Shown one piece after another: positions 1-7,992 of a stretch of 64,000 nucleotides of DNA; the stretch's first letter is position 1; each line of letters opens with the position of its first letter. Origin of the DNA: Rhizobium sp. NZLR1 (GTDB taxonomy: Bacteria; Pseudomonadota; Alphaproteobacteria; Rhizobiales; Rhizobiaceae). The notes under the pieces were generated by a model. The model worked only from the letters and a program-made list of their open reading frames with translations. It was not told the DNA's origin and made no database searches. A program made the translations under genes and the position numbers. The stretch covers positions 3,043,501-3,107,500 of the forward strand of contig NZ_CP071632.1 in the NCBI RefSeq assembly GCF_017357385.1. The letters are read 5' to 3'.

Positions 1-2
1 GC

Positions 3-116
3 TTCATCGAGGACGCCAGCCGCGGCATCACCCCCGAAGGCGTCGCCGCCGCCATCGACGAGATGCGGACGCATGGTATCGCCATCATCGACAGCGCCGA
101 GGTGCTGGTTAGGTAG
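3..116 (+). CDS. pncA: Nicotinamidase/pyrazinamidase, 3' end only
   Basis: The window opens inside a gene; only the last 37 codons are present, ending in TAG. The tail reads FIEDASRGITPEGV and continues with an IDEMRTHGIAIIDS segment. This matches the C-terminus of PncA-type isochorismatase-fold amidohydrolases, where a conserved 'DA.RGI' is followed by a helix and a '..GV.i..S' strand. PncA converts nicotinamide to nicotinate in NAD salvage. The catalytic Asp, Lys and Cys lie upstream of the window and cannot be checked, so the assignment rests on the tail alone. Confidence 0.7.
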   Translation, partial: FIEDASRGITPEGVAAAIDEMRTHGIAIIDSAEVLVR

Positions 117-208
117 CTCGATGCCTCGAAAAAAGACCGCATCGTATGTCGGATCGGCACCTGCCGCATCGTCCTTGCTGGAGATACACCGATGACGAGA
201 GCGGCGTG

Positions 209-874
209 ATGAGAAAAGTTGTTGCCGCAGCCTTTGTGAGTTTGGATGGCGTCATGCAGGCGCCTGGCGGGCCGCGGGAGGATCCGACCAGCGGCTTCAC
301 CCTAGGCGGCTGGACCGTCAATTATTGGGACGAGCCGATGAGCCAGTTCATGGGCGGGATCTTTACCGATCCCTTCGAACTGCTGCTCGGCCGCAAGACT
401 TACGAGATCTTCGCCGCGCACTGGCCCTTCGTCGGGAAAGACGATCCGATTGGCAAGGTCTTCAACGCCGTGACCAAATATGTCGCGACCACCTCGCAAA
501 AGCCGCTGACCTGGGAAAATTCCGTTGCGCTGCGCGGCGATGCCGCCGCCGAAATCGCCCGGTTGAAGCAGCAGGACGGCCCCGACCTCCTGACACAGGG
601 CAGCAGTGGCCTGCTGCAAACCTTGCTGACGCACGACCTGATCGACGAGTTCCGGCTCCTGACCTTCCCGCTGATCCTCGGCACAGGCAAGCGCCTGTTC
701 GGCAAGGGTGCCAAGCCGGAGGCGCTGAAGCTCACCGCCAACACGGTTTCGACGACCGGCGTCATCATGAGCGTCTACGCGCGTGGAGGCGCAATCAAGA
801 CGGGAACGTTCGAGCTGGCGCAGCCCTCCGAAGCCGAAATCGCCCGCCGGGAGCGGATGAAGCGCGAGGGCTGA
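209..874 (+). CDS. RibD C-terminal/dihydrofolate-reductase-fold protein
   Basis: This 221-residue protein begins MRKVVAAAFVSLDGVMQAPG. The opening strand and 'SLDGV' motif are typical of the RibD_C (PF01872) family, which binds NADPH in a DHFR-like fold. A central LLGRKTYEIFAAHWP segment and the late LILGTGKRLFG motif support the family. The open frame extends 21 codons upstream, but family alignment and the purine-rich stretch before ATG 209 favour the shorter start. Most members are of unknown substrate; this one stands alone, with no riboflavin genes nearby, so no specific reaction is proposed. Confidence 0.85.
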   Translation: MRKVVAAAFVSLDGVMQAPGGPREDPTSGFTLGGWTVNYWDEPMSQFMGGIFTDPFELLLGRKTYEIFAAHWPFVGKDDPIGKVFNAVTKYVATTSQKPLTWENSVALRGDAAAEIARLKQQDGPDLLTQGSSGLLQTLLTHDLIDEFRLLTFPLILGTGKRLFGKGAKPEALKLTANTVSTTGVIMSVYARGGAIKTGTFELAQPSEAEIARRERMKREG

Positions 875-919
875 ACGCCTCTTCGTTCTGAAATCTTGGG
901 CCGCGTCGCCGCGCGCCGT

Positions 920-1183
920 TTACGGGATCGTGCCCTTGCTCTTCTCATCTCGCTCCAGCAGATAGATATCTTCCGCCAGGTCCTCCATCTTCTTGAGAAG
1001 CGCCGCATGCGCGTCGCGCAGGCCCTGATTGTAATAATGAGCGCCGATCTCATCGGCGAAGAAGTCGAGCAGGAACTCTGCCGGCAGAACACCGATCGAT
1101 TGGTCGAGTTCCGTTTCGAAATAGCGGCGGATGCTGGAAACGATCGTCGTCTTCGCCTCTTTCGAAAATTCGATTTTCTTCAT
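920..1183 (-). CDS. DUF2164 family protein
   Basis: An 87-residue protein with the family-typical opening MKKIEFSKEAKTTIV, then a YFE-ELDQ-IG block and AEFLLDFFADEIG-HYYNQGL in the middle. This is the DUF2164 (PF09932) pattern, a small, mostly helical, acidic cytoplasmic protein of unknown function. Full length for the family. ATG 1183 follows a good GAGGAAA ribosome-binding site. It is convergent with the RibD-like gene and divergent from azlC. Confidence 0.85.
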   Translation of the reverse strand: MKKIEFSKEAKTTIVSSIRRYFETELDQSIGVLPAEFLLDFFADEIGAHYYNQGLRDAHAALLKKMEDLAEDIYLLERDEKSKGTIP

Positions 1184-1316
1184 GGTTTCCTCTTTGCCGG
1201 ATGCGATCAGGACTTTGATGGTTCAGCGAAATCGATTGGTCAATCAATGAAATTCAATTGCCGACGCAGACCATAGACCATAAGGGAAACCTTGGATTCC
1301 AACAGGATGAGATCGC

Positions 1317-2045
1317 ATGACTCGCGCCGACTTTGTTGAAGGTTTGCGGGGCGGCTTCGCCGTTGCGCTGGCGTCGGCGCCCTTTGCCGCCCTGTTCGGA
1401 GCGCTTGCGGTCGAAAATGGCATGTCGCTTCCCGAGATCGCCCTTATGAGCGGCACCGTCTATGCCGGCGCCAGCCAGATGGTCGGCATCGAACTTTTCG
1501 GGCATAATGTCCATGCTTGGCTGATCGTGCTGTCGATCCTTGCCGTCAATTTTCGCCACGTGCTCTATTCGGCGGCGATGGCGCGCTATATCGGCGATTT
1601 CACGCCGGTCCAAAAGTTCTTCACCTTCTTCCTGCTCGTCGATCCGCAGTTTGCCGAAGCGGTGAAACGCGGCGAGGCCGGCCTGCCGGTGACCTTCGCC
1701 TGGTATCTCGGCTTCGGCATCATCATCTACATCCCCTGGGTGCTGATCAGCGTCGGCGGCGGCCTGCTCGGCGGCTTCATCGGTGATCCCAAAGCGATCG
1801 GCCTCGATATCCTGCTGCCGGCCTATTTCCTCGGCATCGTCCTCGGTTTCCGCAAACGCGACAATTTCCTGCCCGTGGCACTCGTCAGCGCGGTCGCGTC
1901 GGTGCTTGCCTATCGCTATGTCGGTTCGCCCTGGCATGTCAGCCTCGGCGCCGCCGCCGGCATCGTGCTTGCCGCTCTATTACCGCTGCCGCAACCGGGT
2001 GATCTCGAGGCCGACGCCCTTCAATCCGAAATTCACGAGGTCTGA
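1317..2045 (+). CDS. azlC: Branched-chain amino acid exporter, large subunit (AzlC family)
   Basis: The 242-residue integral membrane protein has the AzlC signature near the N-terminus (DFVEGLRGGFAVAL, then GTVYAGASQ about residue 45) and five or six hydrophobic segments. AzlC works with the small AzlD subunit as a two-component exporter of branched-chain or related amino acids. azlD begins three bases after this stop codon, so the two are translationally linked. The start ATG follows an AGGATGAG-like ribosome site. Substrate cannot be read from sequence. Confidence 0.9.
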   Translation: MTRADFVEGLRGGFAVALASAPFAALFGALAVENGMSLPEIALMSGTVYAGASQMVGIELFGHNVHAWLIVLSILAVNFRHVLYSAAMARYIGDFTPVQKFFTFFLLVDPQFAEAVKRGEAGLPVTFAWYLGFGIIIYIPWVLISVGGGLLGGFIGDPKAIGLDILLPAYFLGIVLGFRKRDNFLPVALVSAVASVLAYRYVGSPWHVSLGAAAGIVLAALLPLPQPGDLEADALQSEIHEV

Positions 2046-2048
2046 GCC

Positions 2049-2357
2049 ATGGAATTCGACCTTCACATGGCGCTCGTCATCTTGGCAGCCGCGGTCGCCA
2101 CCTACGCCACACGCATCGGCGGTTATATCCTCATCACCAGGATGAAGCACATCCCGCCGCGCATGGAGGCGGCGCTGAATGCCGTGCCGGCCGCCGTGCT
2201 GACGACGCTGGTCGCCCCCGCCTTCTTCATCGGAGGCTGGGATTCGAAGCTGGCGCTGGTCGTCGCCCTCTTCGTCGGCCTGCGCGTCTCGCATAGCTGG
2301 ATGCTGGTCGCCGCCTGGATCGTCGTGATGGCGTGGCGCCACACGATCGGCGTCTGA
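2049..2357 (+). CDS. azlD: Branched-chain amino acid exporter, small subunit (AzlD family)
   Basis: A 102-residue, four-segment membrane protein with the AzlD hallmark ATYATRIGGYIL near residue 17 and the AVPAAVLTTLVAP segment in the middle. Length and position directly behind azlC fit the two-subunit exporter. The C-terminus (WMLVAAWIVVMAWR) is hydrophobic, as in the family. A long palindromic repeat starts about 30 bases after the stop codon and probably closes the transcript. Confidence 0.9.
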   Translation: MEFDLHMALVILAAAVATYATRIGGYILITRMKHIPPRMEAALNAVPAAVLTTLVAPAFFIGGWDSKLALVVALFVGLRVSHSWMLVAAWIVVMAWRHTIGV

Positions 2358-2387
2358 GCACCGGCCCGAAGGCCGGCATCTCAATAT

Positions 2388-2505
2388 TCTAGAGCATGAT
2401 GCCGAAAAGTCTGAGCGGTTTTCTCATGACATCATGCTGCAACTCTATAATGCAGAACAGGATTCAGATTTTAGGCCGACCCGGCCTAAAATCATCCTGT
2501 TCTAG
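2388..2505. repeat. Rhizobial palindromic intergenic repeat with two hairpins
   Basis: Two adjacent inverted repeats are visible. The first has arms AGCATGATG (2393-2401) and CATCATGCT (2430-2438). The second is nested: outer arms GAACAGGAT (2455-2463) and ATCCTGTTC (2494-2502) enclose perfect 11-base arms ATTTTAGGCCG (2468-2478) and CGGCCTAAAAT (2482-2492) around a 3-base loop. The element ends in CTAG. I recognise this as a dispersed rhizobial repeat type. It lies between convergent azlD and the aminopeptidase gene and extends into the coding end of the latter. Confidence 0.8.
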
Positions 2506-4329
2506 CGGCAGCGTCGCATTTTCGAGCCAAGCCCTGACATCGTGATCGTGGACGAGCGGCATCAGCACCTCGCATGTGCGGCGGTGATAGTCGTTGAACC
2601 AGTGTAACTCGTCATGGGTCAGAAGCTCGGCAATGACGAGGCTGCGGTCGATCGGGCAGAAGGTCAGCGTCTCGAAGCCGAGCATCGCCGCATCGCCGCC
2701 GTCGATCTCCTCGGCCGCGCGCACATAGATCAGGTTTTCGATGCGGATGCCGAAGCTGCCAGGCCGGTAATAGCCCGGCTCGTTCGACAGGATCATGCCG
2801 GGCAGCAGTTCCTGCGTCGAAAGCCTGGAGATGCGCTGCGGCCCCTCATGCACCGAGAGATAGGAGCCAACGCCATGGCCCGTGCCATGGGCGAAATCGG
2901 CGCCTGCCCGCCACAGCGCGATGCGGGCGAGCGGATCGAGGTCGCAGCCGCGCGTGCCCTTTGGGAAACGCGCCGTGCTGATCTGGATCATTCCCTTCAG
3001 CACCAGCGTGAAGAAGCGGCGATGCTCTTCCGAGACAGTGCCGATGCCGACGGTACGGGTGATATCGGTCGTGCCATTGATATATTGCGCGCCGGAATCG
3101 ATCAGAAAGAGTTCGCCGGCCTCGATCATCCGGTTGGTCTCGGTCGTCACGCGGTAATGCATGATCGCCGCATGTTCGCCGGCACCCGAAATCGTGTCGA
3201 AGGAAATGTCCTTTAGCGGGTTCTGCATGCTCTGCCCGACGCGGGCACGCGACGCTTCGAGATGCTCGGCGGCAGCGATCTCGCTCACCGTCCCGGGTTT
3301 CGTCTGCGACAGCCAATAGAGGAATTCCACCATCGCTGCCCCATCCTGCAGATGCGCGGCGGCCGAGCCGTTGATCTCGACGTCGTTCTTCACCGCGCGC
3401 GGCAGCTTGGCGGGATCGGCGCCCTCCACCACTTCGCCGCCTGCCTTGCGGATGATCTCCGCCAGCGCATAGGAGGCGATATCCGGGTCGATCAGCACGC
3501 GGCCGCCATCCGTGGAAACGACAGTGAGTCTCTCCTCCAGCGCCGAGGGTGGCATCTGCGCGCAGATCTGTGCCAGATAGGCTTCGGGCTCGATGCCGGT
3601 CTTGCGCTTGTCGAGGAAGAGTTCGGCCCGCCCATCGGAATGGACGATGGCGCGGGCCAAAGGATGCGGCGTGTGCGGCACGTCGGCGCCGCGAATGTTG
3701 AAGGTCCAGGCGACCGAGGACGGATCGGCGATCAGCACCGCCGCGAGCTTCTTCTTCGCAAGGTCGGCGGCGATCGTGACAATCTTGTCGCTCGCCAGCA
3801 AGCCGGCCTGCGCCACATTCTGGATGCTGACCGCGCCGAACGGCTCGGCCGGCCGGTCGCTCCAGAGCCTGTCCAGCGGATTGTGCGGCAGGAAGACCAG
3901 CGTGCCGCCGACCTCTGAAAGCGCTCTTTCCAGACGGCGCACCTCGGCGCCCGCATGCAGCCAGGGATCGATTCCGAGCCGCAAGCCCTTGGCGCCGTTT
4001 GCAGCCAGCCAGAGATGCGGCGGCTCGTTGACGAGATCGCCGCCCGAGAAGACCGACCCGTCGACCTGTTCGGCAAGTTGCGTCACATAACGCCCGTCGA
4101 CGAAAACGATCGCCTGCGTGCGTAGGATGAGCGCAATGCCGGCCGAGCCGGTGAAGCCCGTCAGCCATGCGAGGCGCTCCGAACCGGCGGGAACATATTC
4201 GCCGTTGAACTCATCGGCACGCGGCACCAGGAAGCCGTCGATACCGAGCGAATCGAAAGTAGCGCGCAGCGCCGATACCCGATCCCTGCCGAACTGCGGC
4301 GTGGAGGTGACGTCGAAGGACTGGAACAT
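2464..4329 (-). CDS. pepP: Xaa-Pro aminopeptidase, three-domain M24B type
   Basis: A 621-residue aminopeptidase P removes an N-terminal residue preceding proline. It has two creatinase-like N-terminal domains (from about FGRDRVSALRATFDSLGIDGFLVPR) and a C-terminal pita-bread domain. Metal-binding and catalytic residues are visible: FLIDSGAQY, NGTTDITRTV, GTGHGVGSYLSVHEGP and the NEPGYY and E-N motifs. Eukaryote-like long forms of about 600 residues are common in rhizobia. Start 4329 (MFQSFDV) is preferred; an in-frame ATG 17 codons upstream lacks a better ribosome site. The last 12 codons (EQDDFRPGRPKI) and the stop lie inside the hairpin repeat at 2388-2505. Confidence 0.9.
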   Translation of the reverse strand: MFQSFDVTSTPQFGRDRVSALRATFDSLGIDGFLVPRADEFNGEYVPAGSERLAWLTGFTGSAGIALILRTQAIVFVDGRYVTQLAEQVDGSVFSGGDLVNEPPHLWLAANGAKGLRLGIDPWLHAGAEVRRLERALSEVGGTLVFLPHNPLDRLWSDRPAEPFGAVSIQNVAQAGLLASDKIVTIAADLAKKKLAAVLIADPSSVAWTFNIRGADVPHTPHPLARAIVHSDGRAELFLDKRKTGIEPEAYLAQICAQMPPSALEERLTVVSTDGGRVLIDPDIASYALAEIIRKAGGEVVEGADPAKLPRAVKNDVEINGSAAAHLQDGAAMVEFLYWLSQTKPGTVSEIAAAEHLEASRARVGQSMQNPLKDISFDTISGAGEHAAIMHYRVTTETNRMIEAGELFLIDSGAQYINGTTDITRTVGIGTVSEEHRRFFTLVLKGMIQISTARFPKGTRGCDLDPLARIALWRAGADFAHGTGHGVGSYLSVHEGPQRISRLSTQELLPGMILSNEPGYYRPGSFGIRIENLIYVRAAEEIDGGDAAMLGFETLTFCPIDRSLVIAELLTHDELHWFNDYHRRTCEVLMPLVHDHDVRAWLENATLPLEQDDFRPGRPKI

Positions 4330-4452
4330 GCTGAAAACCCGAATGATTGAGACGAATCCGGTGAATGGGATGCCGGCCATGTTAGCGAAATTTCAATCGA
4401 TGGGGAGAAAAAGCGACGAAACGAGTCAAAACCCGTCGTGCCGCCCAACATT

Positions 4453-4497
4453 TTGACAGAACTGTGACGCGAAAAGTTAATTTGGCACGCTTTATGC
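4453..4497 (+). promoter_or_regulatory. Candidate sigma54 promoter overlapping a candidate sigma70 promoter
   Basis: TTGGCACG (4482-4489), four bases, then ATGC (4494-4497) matches the sigma54 consensus TTGGCACG-N4-TTGC with one mismatch; GG and GC are separated by the required 10 bases. Just upstream, TTGACA (4453-4458), 17 bases and GTTAAT (4476-4481) could serve sigma70. Both point toward the 57-codon ORF starting at 4608. No NifA-type TGT-N10-ACA site was found upstream. The match is visual, not scored. Confidence 0.45.
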
Positions 4498-4607
4498 ATT
4501 TGCCGCATGGCTCCCATGAGCGAAACCCTCTGCCTCCGCATTTCAGAATAGCTATATAGACGCCATCGAACGGTTCGCGATGAACCTGAAACAAAGGAAT
4601 TTTTGAA

Positions 4608-4781
4608 ATGACCGCCTCTCTCTCGCGCTTCGCATATAGCAGCCCGTTGCAGGCTGGCGAACGCCAGACCGTGCGTCACGTCATCGGCGCCCGCCGGCCA
4701 CAGAACGACGACAGCCTCAAGCTGCTCGGCGCCGGCCAGCGCGCCACGCGCCACAACGGCGCTCCCAGCTACGCGTTCTAA
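4608..4781 (+). CDS. Small orphan protein, 57 residues
   Basis: ATG 4608 is preceded by AAAGGAA, a strong ribosome site, and the frame runs 57 codons to TAA. The product (MTASLSRFAYSSPLQAGERQ..., ending APSYAF) is basic, rich in Ala, Arg and Gln, and has no membrane segment, signal peptide or cysteine. I do not recognise a family. Support for it being a real gene is the ribosome site, a good promoter candidate about 110 bases upstream and a strong terminator (4895-4923) downstream, which make a self-contained transcription unit. Confidence 0.6.
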   Translation: MTASLSRFAYSSPLQAGERQTVRHVIGARRPQNDDSLKLLGAGQRATRHNGAPSYAF

Positions 4782-4894
4782 GCCTGAAAGCCTGTCCGTC
4801 TCCTCCCTCCCGGACCGGCCTATTGGAATGCAGTAGAGCCCGCTCGAGCGCTCCTCCCCTTGAGCTCGCGGGCATTGGCCGGATAGACCGGTCC

Positions 4895-4923
4895 AAGGCG
4901 GTGCCATCGGCACCGCCTTTTTT
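4895..4923 (+). terminator. Intrinsic terminator after the 57-codon ORF
   Basis: AAGGCGGTGCC, a three-base loop (ATC) and GGCACCGCCTT form an 11-base perfect stem followed by a run of six T. It reads out of the small ORF ending at 4781. Confidence 0.85.
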
Positions 4924-4973
4924 GTTGGTTTGGGAAAGTGCCCGGCGGTTTCGATAGACTGCGGCGCCAGCCC

Positions 4974-5121
4974 CGACCTCCCTCATTCCTGTGCCCATCA
5001 CAGGAATCCAGTGCGCCCAAGTCCTTGGGCGCGAAAGACTCTTTTCAAGATATGAGGTCATTCACCGCGCAGACGCGCGGTGGCTGAATTCCTGTGACGA
5101 GCACAGGAATGGGGGAGGCGA
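4974..5121 (+). repeat. Rhizobial ~150-bp repeat, copy 1
   Basis: This copy has CCTCATTCCTGTG...CACAGGAAT at one end and ATTCCTGTGAC...GCACAGGAATGGGGGAG at the other, so the ends form inverted repeats, with internal hairpins (GCGCCCAAG/CTTGGGCGC-like and ACCGCGC/GCGCGGT). The stretch from 4782 to 5232 holds only a terminator and this repeat. A second copy in reverse orientation lies at 7993-8143. Short spurious ORFs beginning MPVLVTGIQ arise from it. Confidence 0.8.
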
Positions 5122-5232
5122 GGTGCTTGCTCCTATCCGCATGGACTGACTTGGTGAGGGTGGAGAGGAGACGTGACGCCTCACGCAAGACACCGTTCCA
5201 GGGCAAGCCCTTCACCTTGCAATTGCCAAAAA

Positions 5233-6111
5233 TCACGGCCGATCGAAGTGGATCGTCACCCAGCCATTCCGCCAAATCGTCCTGACATGACGAAGCCTTG
5301 CACCGCTATAGGCGGCGATAACCTTCCATCGCTGAGTGGCTAGAATGCCGGAGAGAATGACCGATCCGCCGGGTGCCAGATGTGTCGCAAGCTTCGGCGC
5401 CATACGGATCAGCGGCCGGGCGAGAATGTTGGCGATGATGAGATCGAAAGGACCATGCTCGGAAAACGCCGTCGAATGAAAACCGGGCGCGGTCCTGGTA
5501 ACAATGCCAGACGCGATGCTGTTGCGGCGTACATTCTCGGCCGCCACCCGCGTCGCGATCGGATCGATGTCGGTCGCGAGCACCGGTATGTTCCTGAGCT
5601 TGCGCACCGCGATCGCCAGCACGCCGCTGCCGGTGCCGAGATCGAGCGCGTTGCGGACCGAGCGCGAACGCACCACGGCATCGATCACCTCGAGGCAACC
5701 AGCCGTCGTGCCATGATGGCCAGTACCGAAGGCCTGGCCGGCATCGATCTCGATGGCGATGTCGCCCGGGCGGATCTTGTCGCGGTCATGCGAGCCGTGC
5801 ACCAGAAAGCGCCCTGCCCTGACGGGCTTCAGCCCCTCTAGCGACTTTACCACCCAGTCGACGTCAGGGATGACTTCCCGCTCCAACCGGGCATCGGGGA
5901 AAGAAGCCTTCAATGCGTCCTCGACGCGGGAGTGCACTTCAGCCTCGTCCTCGGTCATCAAATAGATCGAGGCTTCCCAGATGTCCTTCTTTTCATCGAT
6001 CTCGGTGGTGCCGATGGCAAAGTCTTCTTCGCCGAAGACCGCGCTCAGAAGGTCCAGGATCTCTTCGGCCCTGCTTTCGGTCGTCGTCACGTAAAGGCGG
6101 ATTTCACTCAC
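5233..6111 (-). CDS. prmA: Ribosomal protein L11 methyltransferase
   Basis: PrmA trimethylates lysines of ribosomal protein L11 using S-adenosylmethionine. The 292-residue protein has the small N-terminal L11-recognition domain (residues 1-90), the PrmA-specific QAFGTGHHGTT (126-136) and the Rossmann motif I DLGTGSG (157-163), then LIIANILARPL, the NPPY-like motif position for this family. Length is normal. Translation starts at GTG 6111 (GTG AGT GAA ATC, MSEI). It lies downstream of the SCO1 gene on the same strand, 68 bases away. Confidence 0.95.
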   Translation of the reverse strand: MSEIRLYVTTTESRAEEILDLLSAVFGEEDFAIGTTEIDEKKDIWEASIYLMTEDEAEVHSRVEDALKASFPDARLEREVIPDVDWVVKSLEGLKPVRAGRFLVHGSHDRDKIRPGDIAIEIDAGQAFGTGHHGTTAGCLEVIDAVVRSRSVRNALDLGTGSGVLAIAVRKLRNIPVLATDIDPIATRVAAENVRRNSIASGIVTRTAPGFHSTAFSEHGPFDLIIANILARPLIRMAPKLATHLAPGGSVILSGILATQRWKVIAAYSGARLRHVRTIWRNGWVTIHFDRP

Positions 6112-6179
6112 GATAGGCGGTCTTTCCCGTTTCCGTTGCCCGCCACCGGTCGAGCCAACGCCCCATCACGCTGAAACCA

Positions 6180-6782
6180 TCACCCCTTGCTGACGAGATT
6201 CTCCAGCTTCTTTACCGCCGTGTCCGGGTTTTCGCCATAGGCGATCGTTCCGGCAAACCGCCCGGCCGAATCGAGCAGGAAGACCGAGGCGGTGTGATCC
6301 ATCGTATAGTCGCCGTTCGGATCCTTTTCGTCGATCGGCACCTTCTTGGCGTAGACGCGGAAACCCTTGATGACTTCGGCAATCTTGTCAGGCGCGCCTG
6401 ATATGCCGGTAATGCGCTTGGAGACGTTGGAAACGTACCCGTTCATGATCTCGGGCGTGTCACGCTCCGGATCGACGGTCACGAAATAGGCCTGTAGCTT
6501 GTCGCCCTTCGGGTCAACCTTCTCCATCCAGCCGTTGAGCTCGAAAAGCGTCGTCGGGCAAACTTCGGGGCAATGGGTGAAGCCGAAGAACAGCGCCGTC
6601 GGCTTGCCGCGCAGCGCCTGCTCAGTGATCGGCTGTCCGCTTTGCGAAACCAGTGTAAAGGGCACGCCGAAGGGCGCCTCCACCGCCACATCCTTCGATT
6701 TCATGGGGTACAGCGTTAACCCGCCGAGAACCCCGGCAAGTATCAGGACGCCGACCCAGATGGCGATGCGAAATGACTTCAT
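6180..6782 (-). CDS. SCO1/SenC copper chaperone
   Basis: SCO proteins deliver copper to the CuA site of cytochrome oxidase on the periplasmic side. The 200-residue product has one N-terminal membrane anchor (RIAIWVGVLILAGVLGG, about residues 5-21) and a thioredoxin-fold domain. Its copper-binding cysteines are in FTHCPEVCP (Cys71, Cys75), and the conserved histidine is in MDHTASVFLLD. ATG 6782 has GAGGA eight bases upstream; an ATG six bases earlier (6788) sits too close to that site. No cytochrome oxidase genes are nearby. Confidence 0.92.
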   Translation of the reverse strand: MKSFRIAIWVGVLILAGVLGGLTLYPMKSKDVAVEAPFGVPFTLVSQSGQPITEQALRGKPTALFFGFTHCPEVCPTTLFELNGWMEKVDPKGDKLQAYFVTVDPERDTPEIMNGYVSNVSKRITGISGAPDKIAEVIKGFRVYAKKVPIDEKDPNGDYTMDHTASVFLLDSAGRFAGTIAYGENPDTAVKKLENLVSKG

Positions 6783-6919
6783 TGGCATGATCCTCGATCC
6801 AGGCGGATATGTACCGCCGCCCCTTAGCCCCCGCGTGATTATAGTCTCGACCGGACGCGCGCAATTCAACAATGCGTTTTCCGAGCCGTGATGAATTGCC
6901 TCACGTGTTCAAATCGGCC

Positions 6920-7418
6920 GCGACGGTGGAACCGCGCGAACTCGATGGTCGCACCGCGGGCGCCGTAAGAATATCAAGACCTTAATCGAGAAATTCGCCG
7001 ACAAGATGCAGATCGGCGGCGAATTGGCAACGTTCGCCAGCAAAGATGTTTTGTGCATCGGCGAACATGTTAAATCAATCGTAACCTCTGCGGGGGAACA
7101 ATCGGTTTGACTGAACGAAATCAATACGTCGATCAGGCAATGGATCAGGTCACGCAGAAGAACGCGGCCATGGTGGAAGAGACAAAGGCTGCAAGCCACA
7201 CGCTCGCCATCGACGCCGAAACCCTGACGCAACTGATCAAGCAGTTCAAGACCGGCGAGGGCATGAGCGCCCGGCAAACGCCGCGAGAAGCAAATGCCGC
7301 CTCGCATTCGAGACCATCTCCCGCGCGCCGCCTGATCGGCATAGTCGCGGGCGCATTCAACGGCTCCACCGCCAAAGCCATCGCTTCTCCCGCCGGGGAC
7401 AACTGGGAAGAATTCTGA
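6920..7418 (+). pseudogene. Decayed methyl-accepting chemotaxis protein, C-terminal remnant
   Basis: Joined across frames, the region reads RELDGRTAGAV, then KNIKTLIEKFADK, then IVTSAGEQSV-stop-LNEINTSIRQ, then MDQVTQKNAAMVEETKAAS and a terminal NWEEF pentapeptide. This is the conserved signalling hairpin and C-terminal adaptation tether of a chemoreceptor. A frameshift follows AGAV near 6974, TGA replaces the expected Gly codon after EQSV (about 7108), and one base is missing before MDQVTQ (near 7139). The sensor, membrane and most of the HAMP region are absent. An intact cheW follows two bases after the NWEEF stop. Confidence 0.85.
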
Positions 7419-7420
7419 TC

Positions 7421-7891
7421 ATGAACAACAATAACGCCATCAAGCAGTCTGGCGCTTATCTCGAAATCGTCTCGTTCCACCTGGGCGACCAGGAATTCTG
7501 CATCGACATCATGGCGATCCGCGAAATCCGCGGCTGGGCGCCGGTGACGCCGATGCCGCACACTCCGCCCTACGTGCTAGGCCTCATCAACCTGCGCGGT
7601 GCGGTCATCCCCGTCATCGACATGGCCTGCCGTCTCGGCATGAAGATGACCGAGCCCTCCGAGCGCTCGGCGATCATCGTCACCGACATCGCCGGCAAGC
7701 TGGTCGGCCTGCTGGTCGAACAGGTTTCCGACATGATGACCATTAAGAGCGAAGACCTGCAGCCGCCGCCGGAAATCATCCCGGAAGCCCAGCGCGCCTT
7801 CTGCCGCGGCATCGTCGCGCTCGAAAAGACCATGGTCTGCTTCCTGAATCTCGATACGGTTATCGCCGACGAACTGACTCAGGCGGCTTGA
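7421..7891 (+). CDS. cheW: Chemotaxis adaptor CheW
   Basis: CheW couples chemoreceptors to the histidine kinase CheA at the inner membrane. The 156-residue product is a single CheW domain: YLEIVSFHLGDQEFCIDIMAIREIRGW at the start, then PYVLGLINLRGAVIPVIDMACRLG, the family's best-conserved block, and LVGLLVEQVSDMM. Length is normal. It follows directly behind a chemoreceptor that has decayed, so it was probably the distal gene of a receptor-cheW operon. It is intact despite the broken neighbour; no cheA is in the window. Confidence 0.93.
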   Translation: MNNNNAIKQSGAYLEIVSFHLGDQEFCIDIMAIREIRGWAPVTPMPHTPPYVLGLINLRGAVIPVIDMACRLGMKMTEPSERSAIIVTDIAGKLVGLLVEQVSDMMTIKSEDLQPPPEIIPEAQRAFCRGIVALEKTMVCFLNLDTVIADELTQAA

Positions 7892-7913
7892 TACTTTTCC
7901 ATTCTGGCGTTGG

Positions 7914-7939
7914 AAGGCCCGGCTCGTCCGGGCCTTTTT
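7914..7939 (+). terminator. Intrinsic terminator after cheW
   Basis: AAGGCCCGG, a short loop and CCGGGCCTT form a GC-rich stem followed by TTTTTA-like sequence, 22 bases after the cheW stop codon. Confidence 0.85.
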
Positions 7940-7992
7940 ATATTTGAAGAAGACCGACTCGCCGCCAATCTCTCCAAGCCGCGTGGCACACC

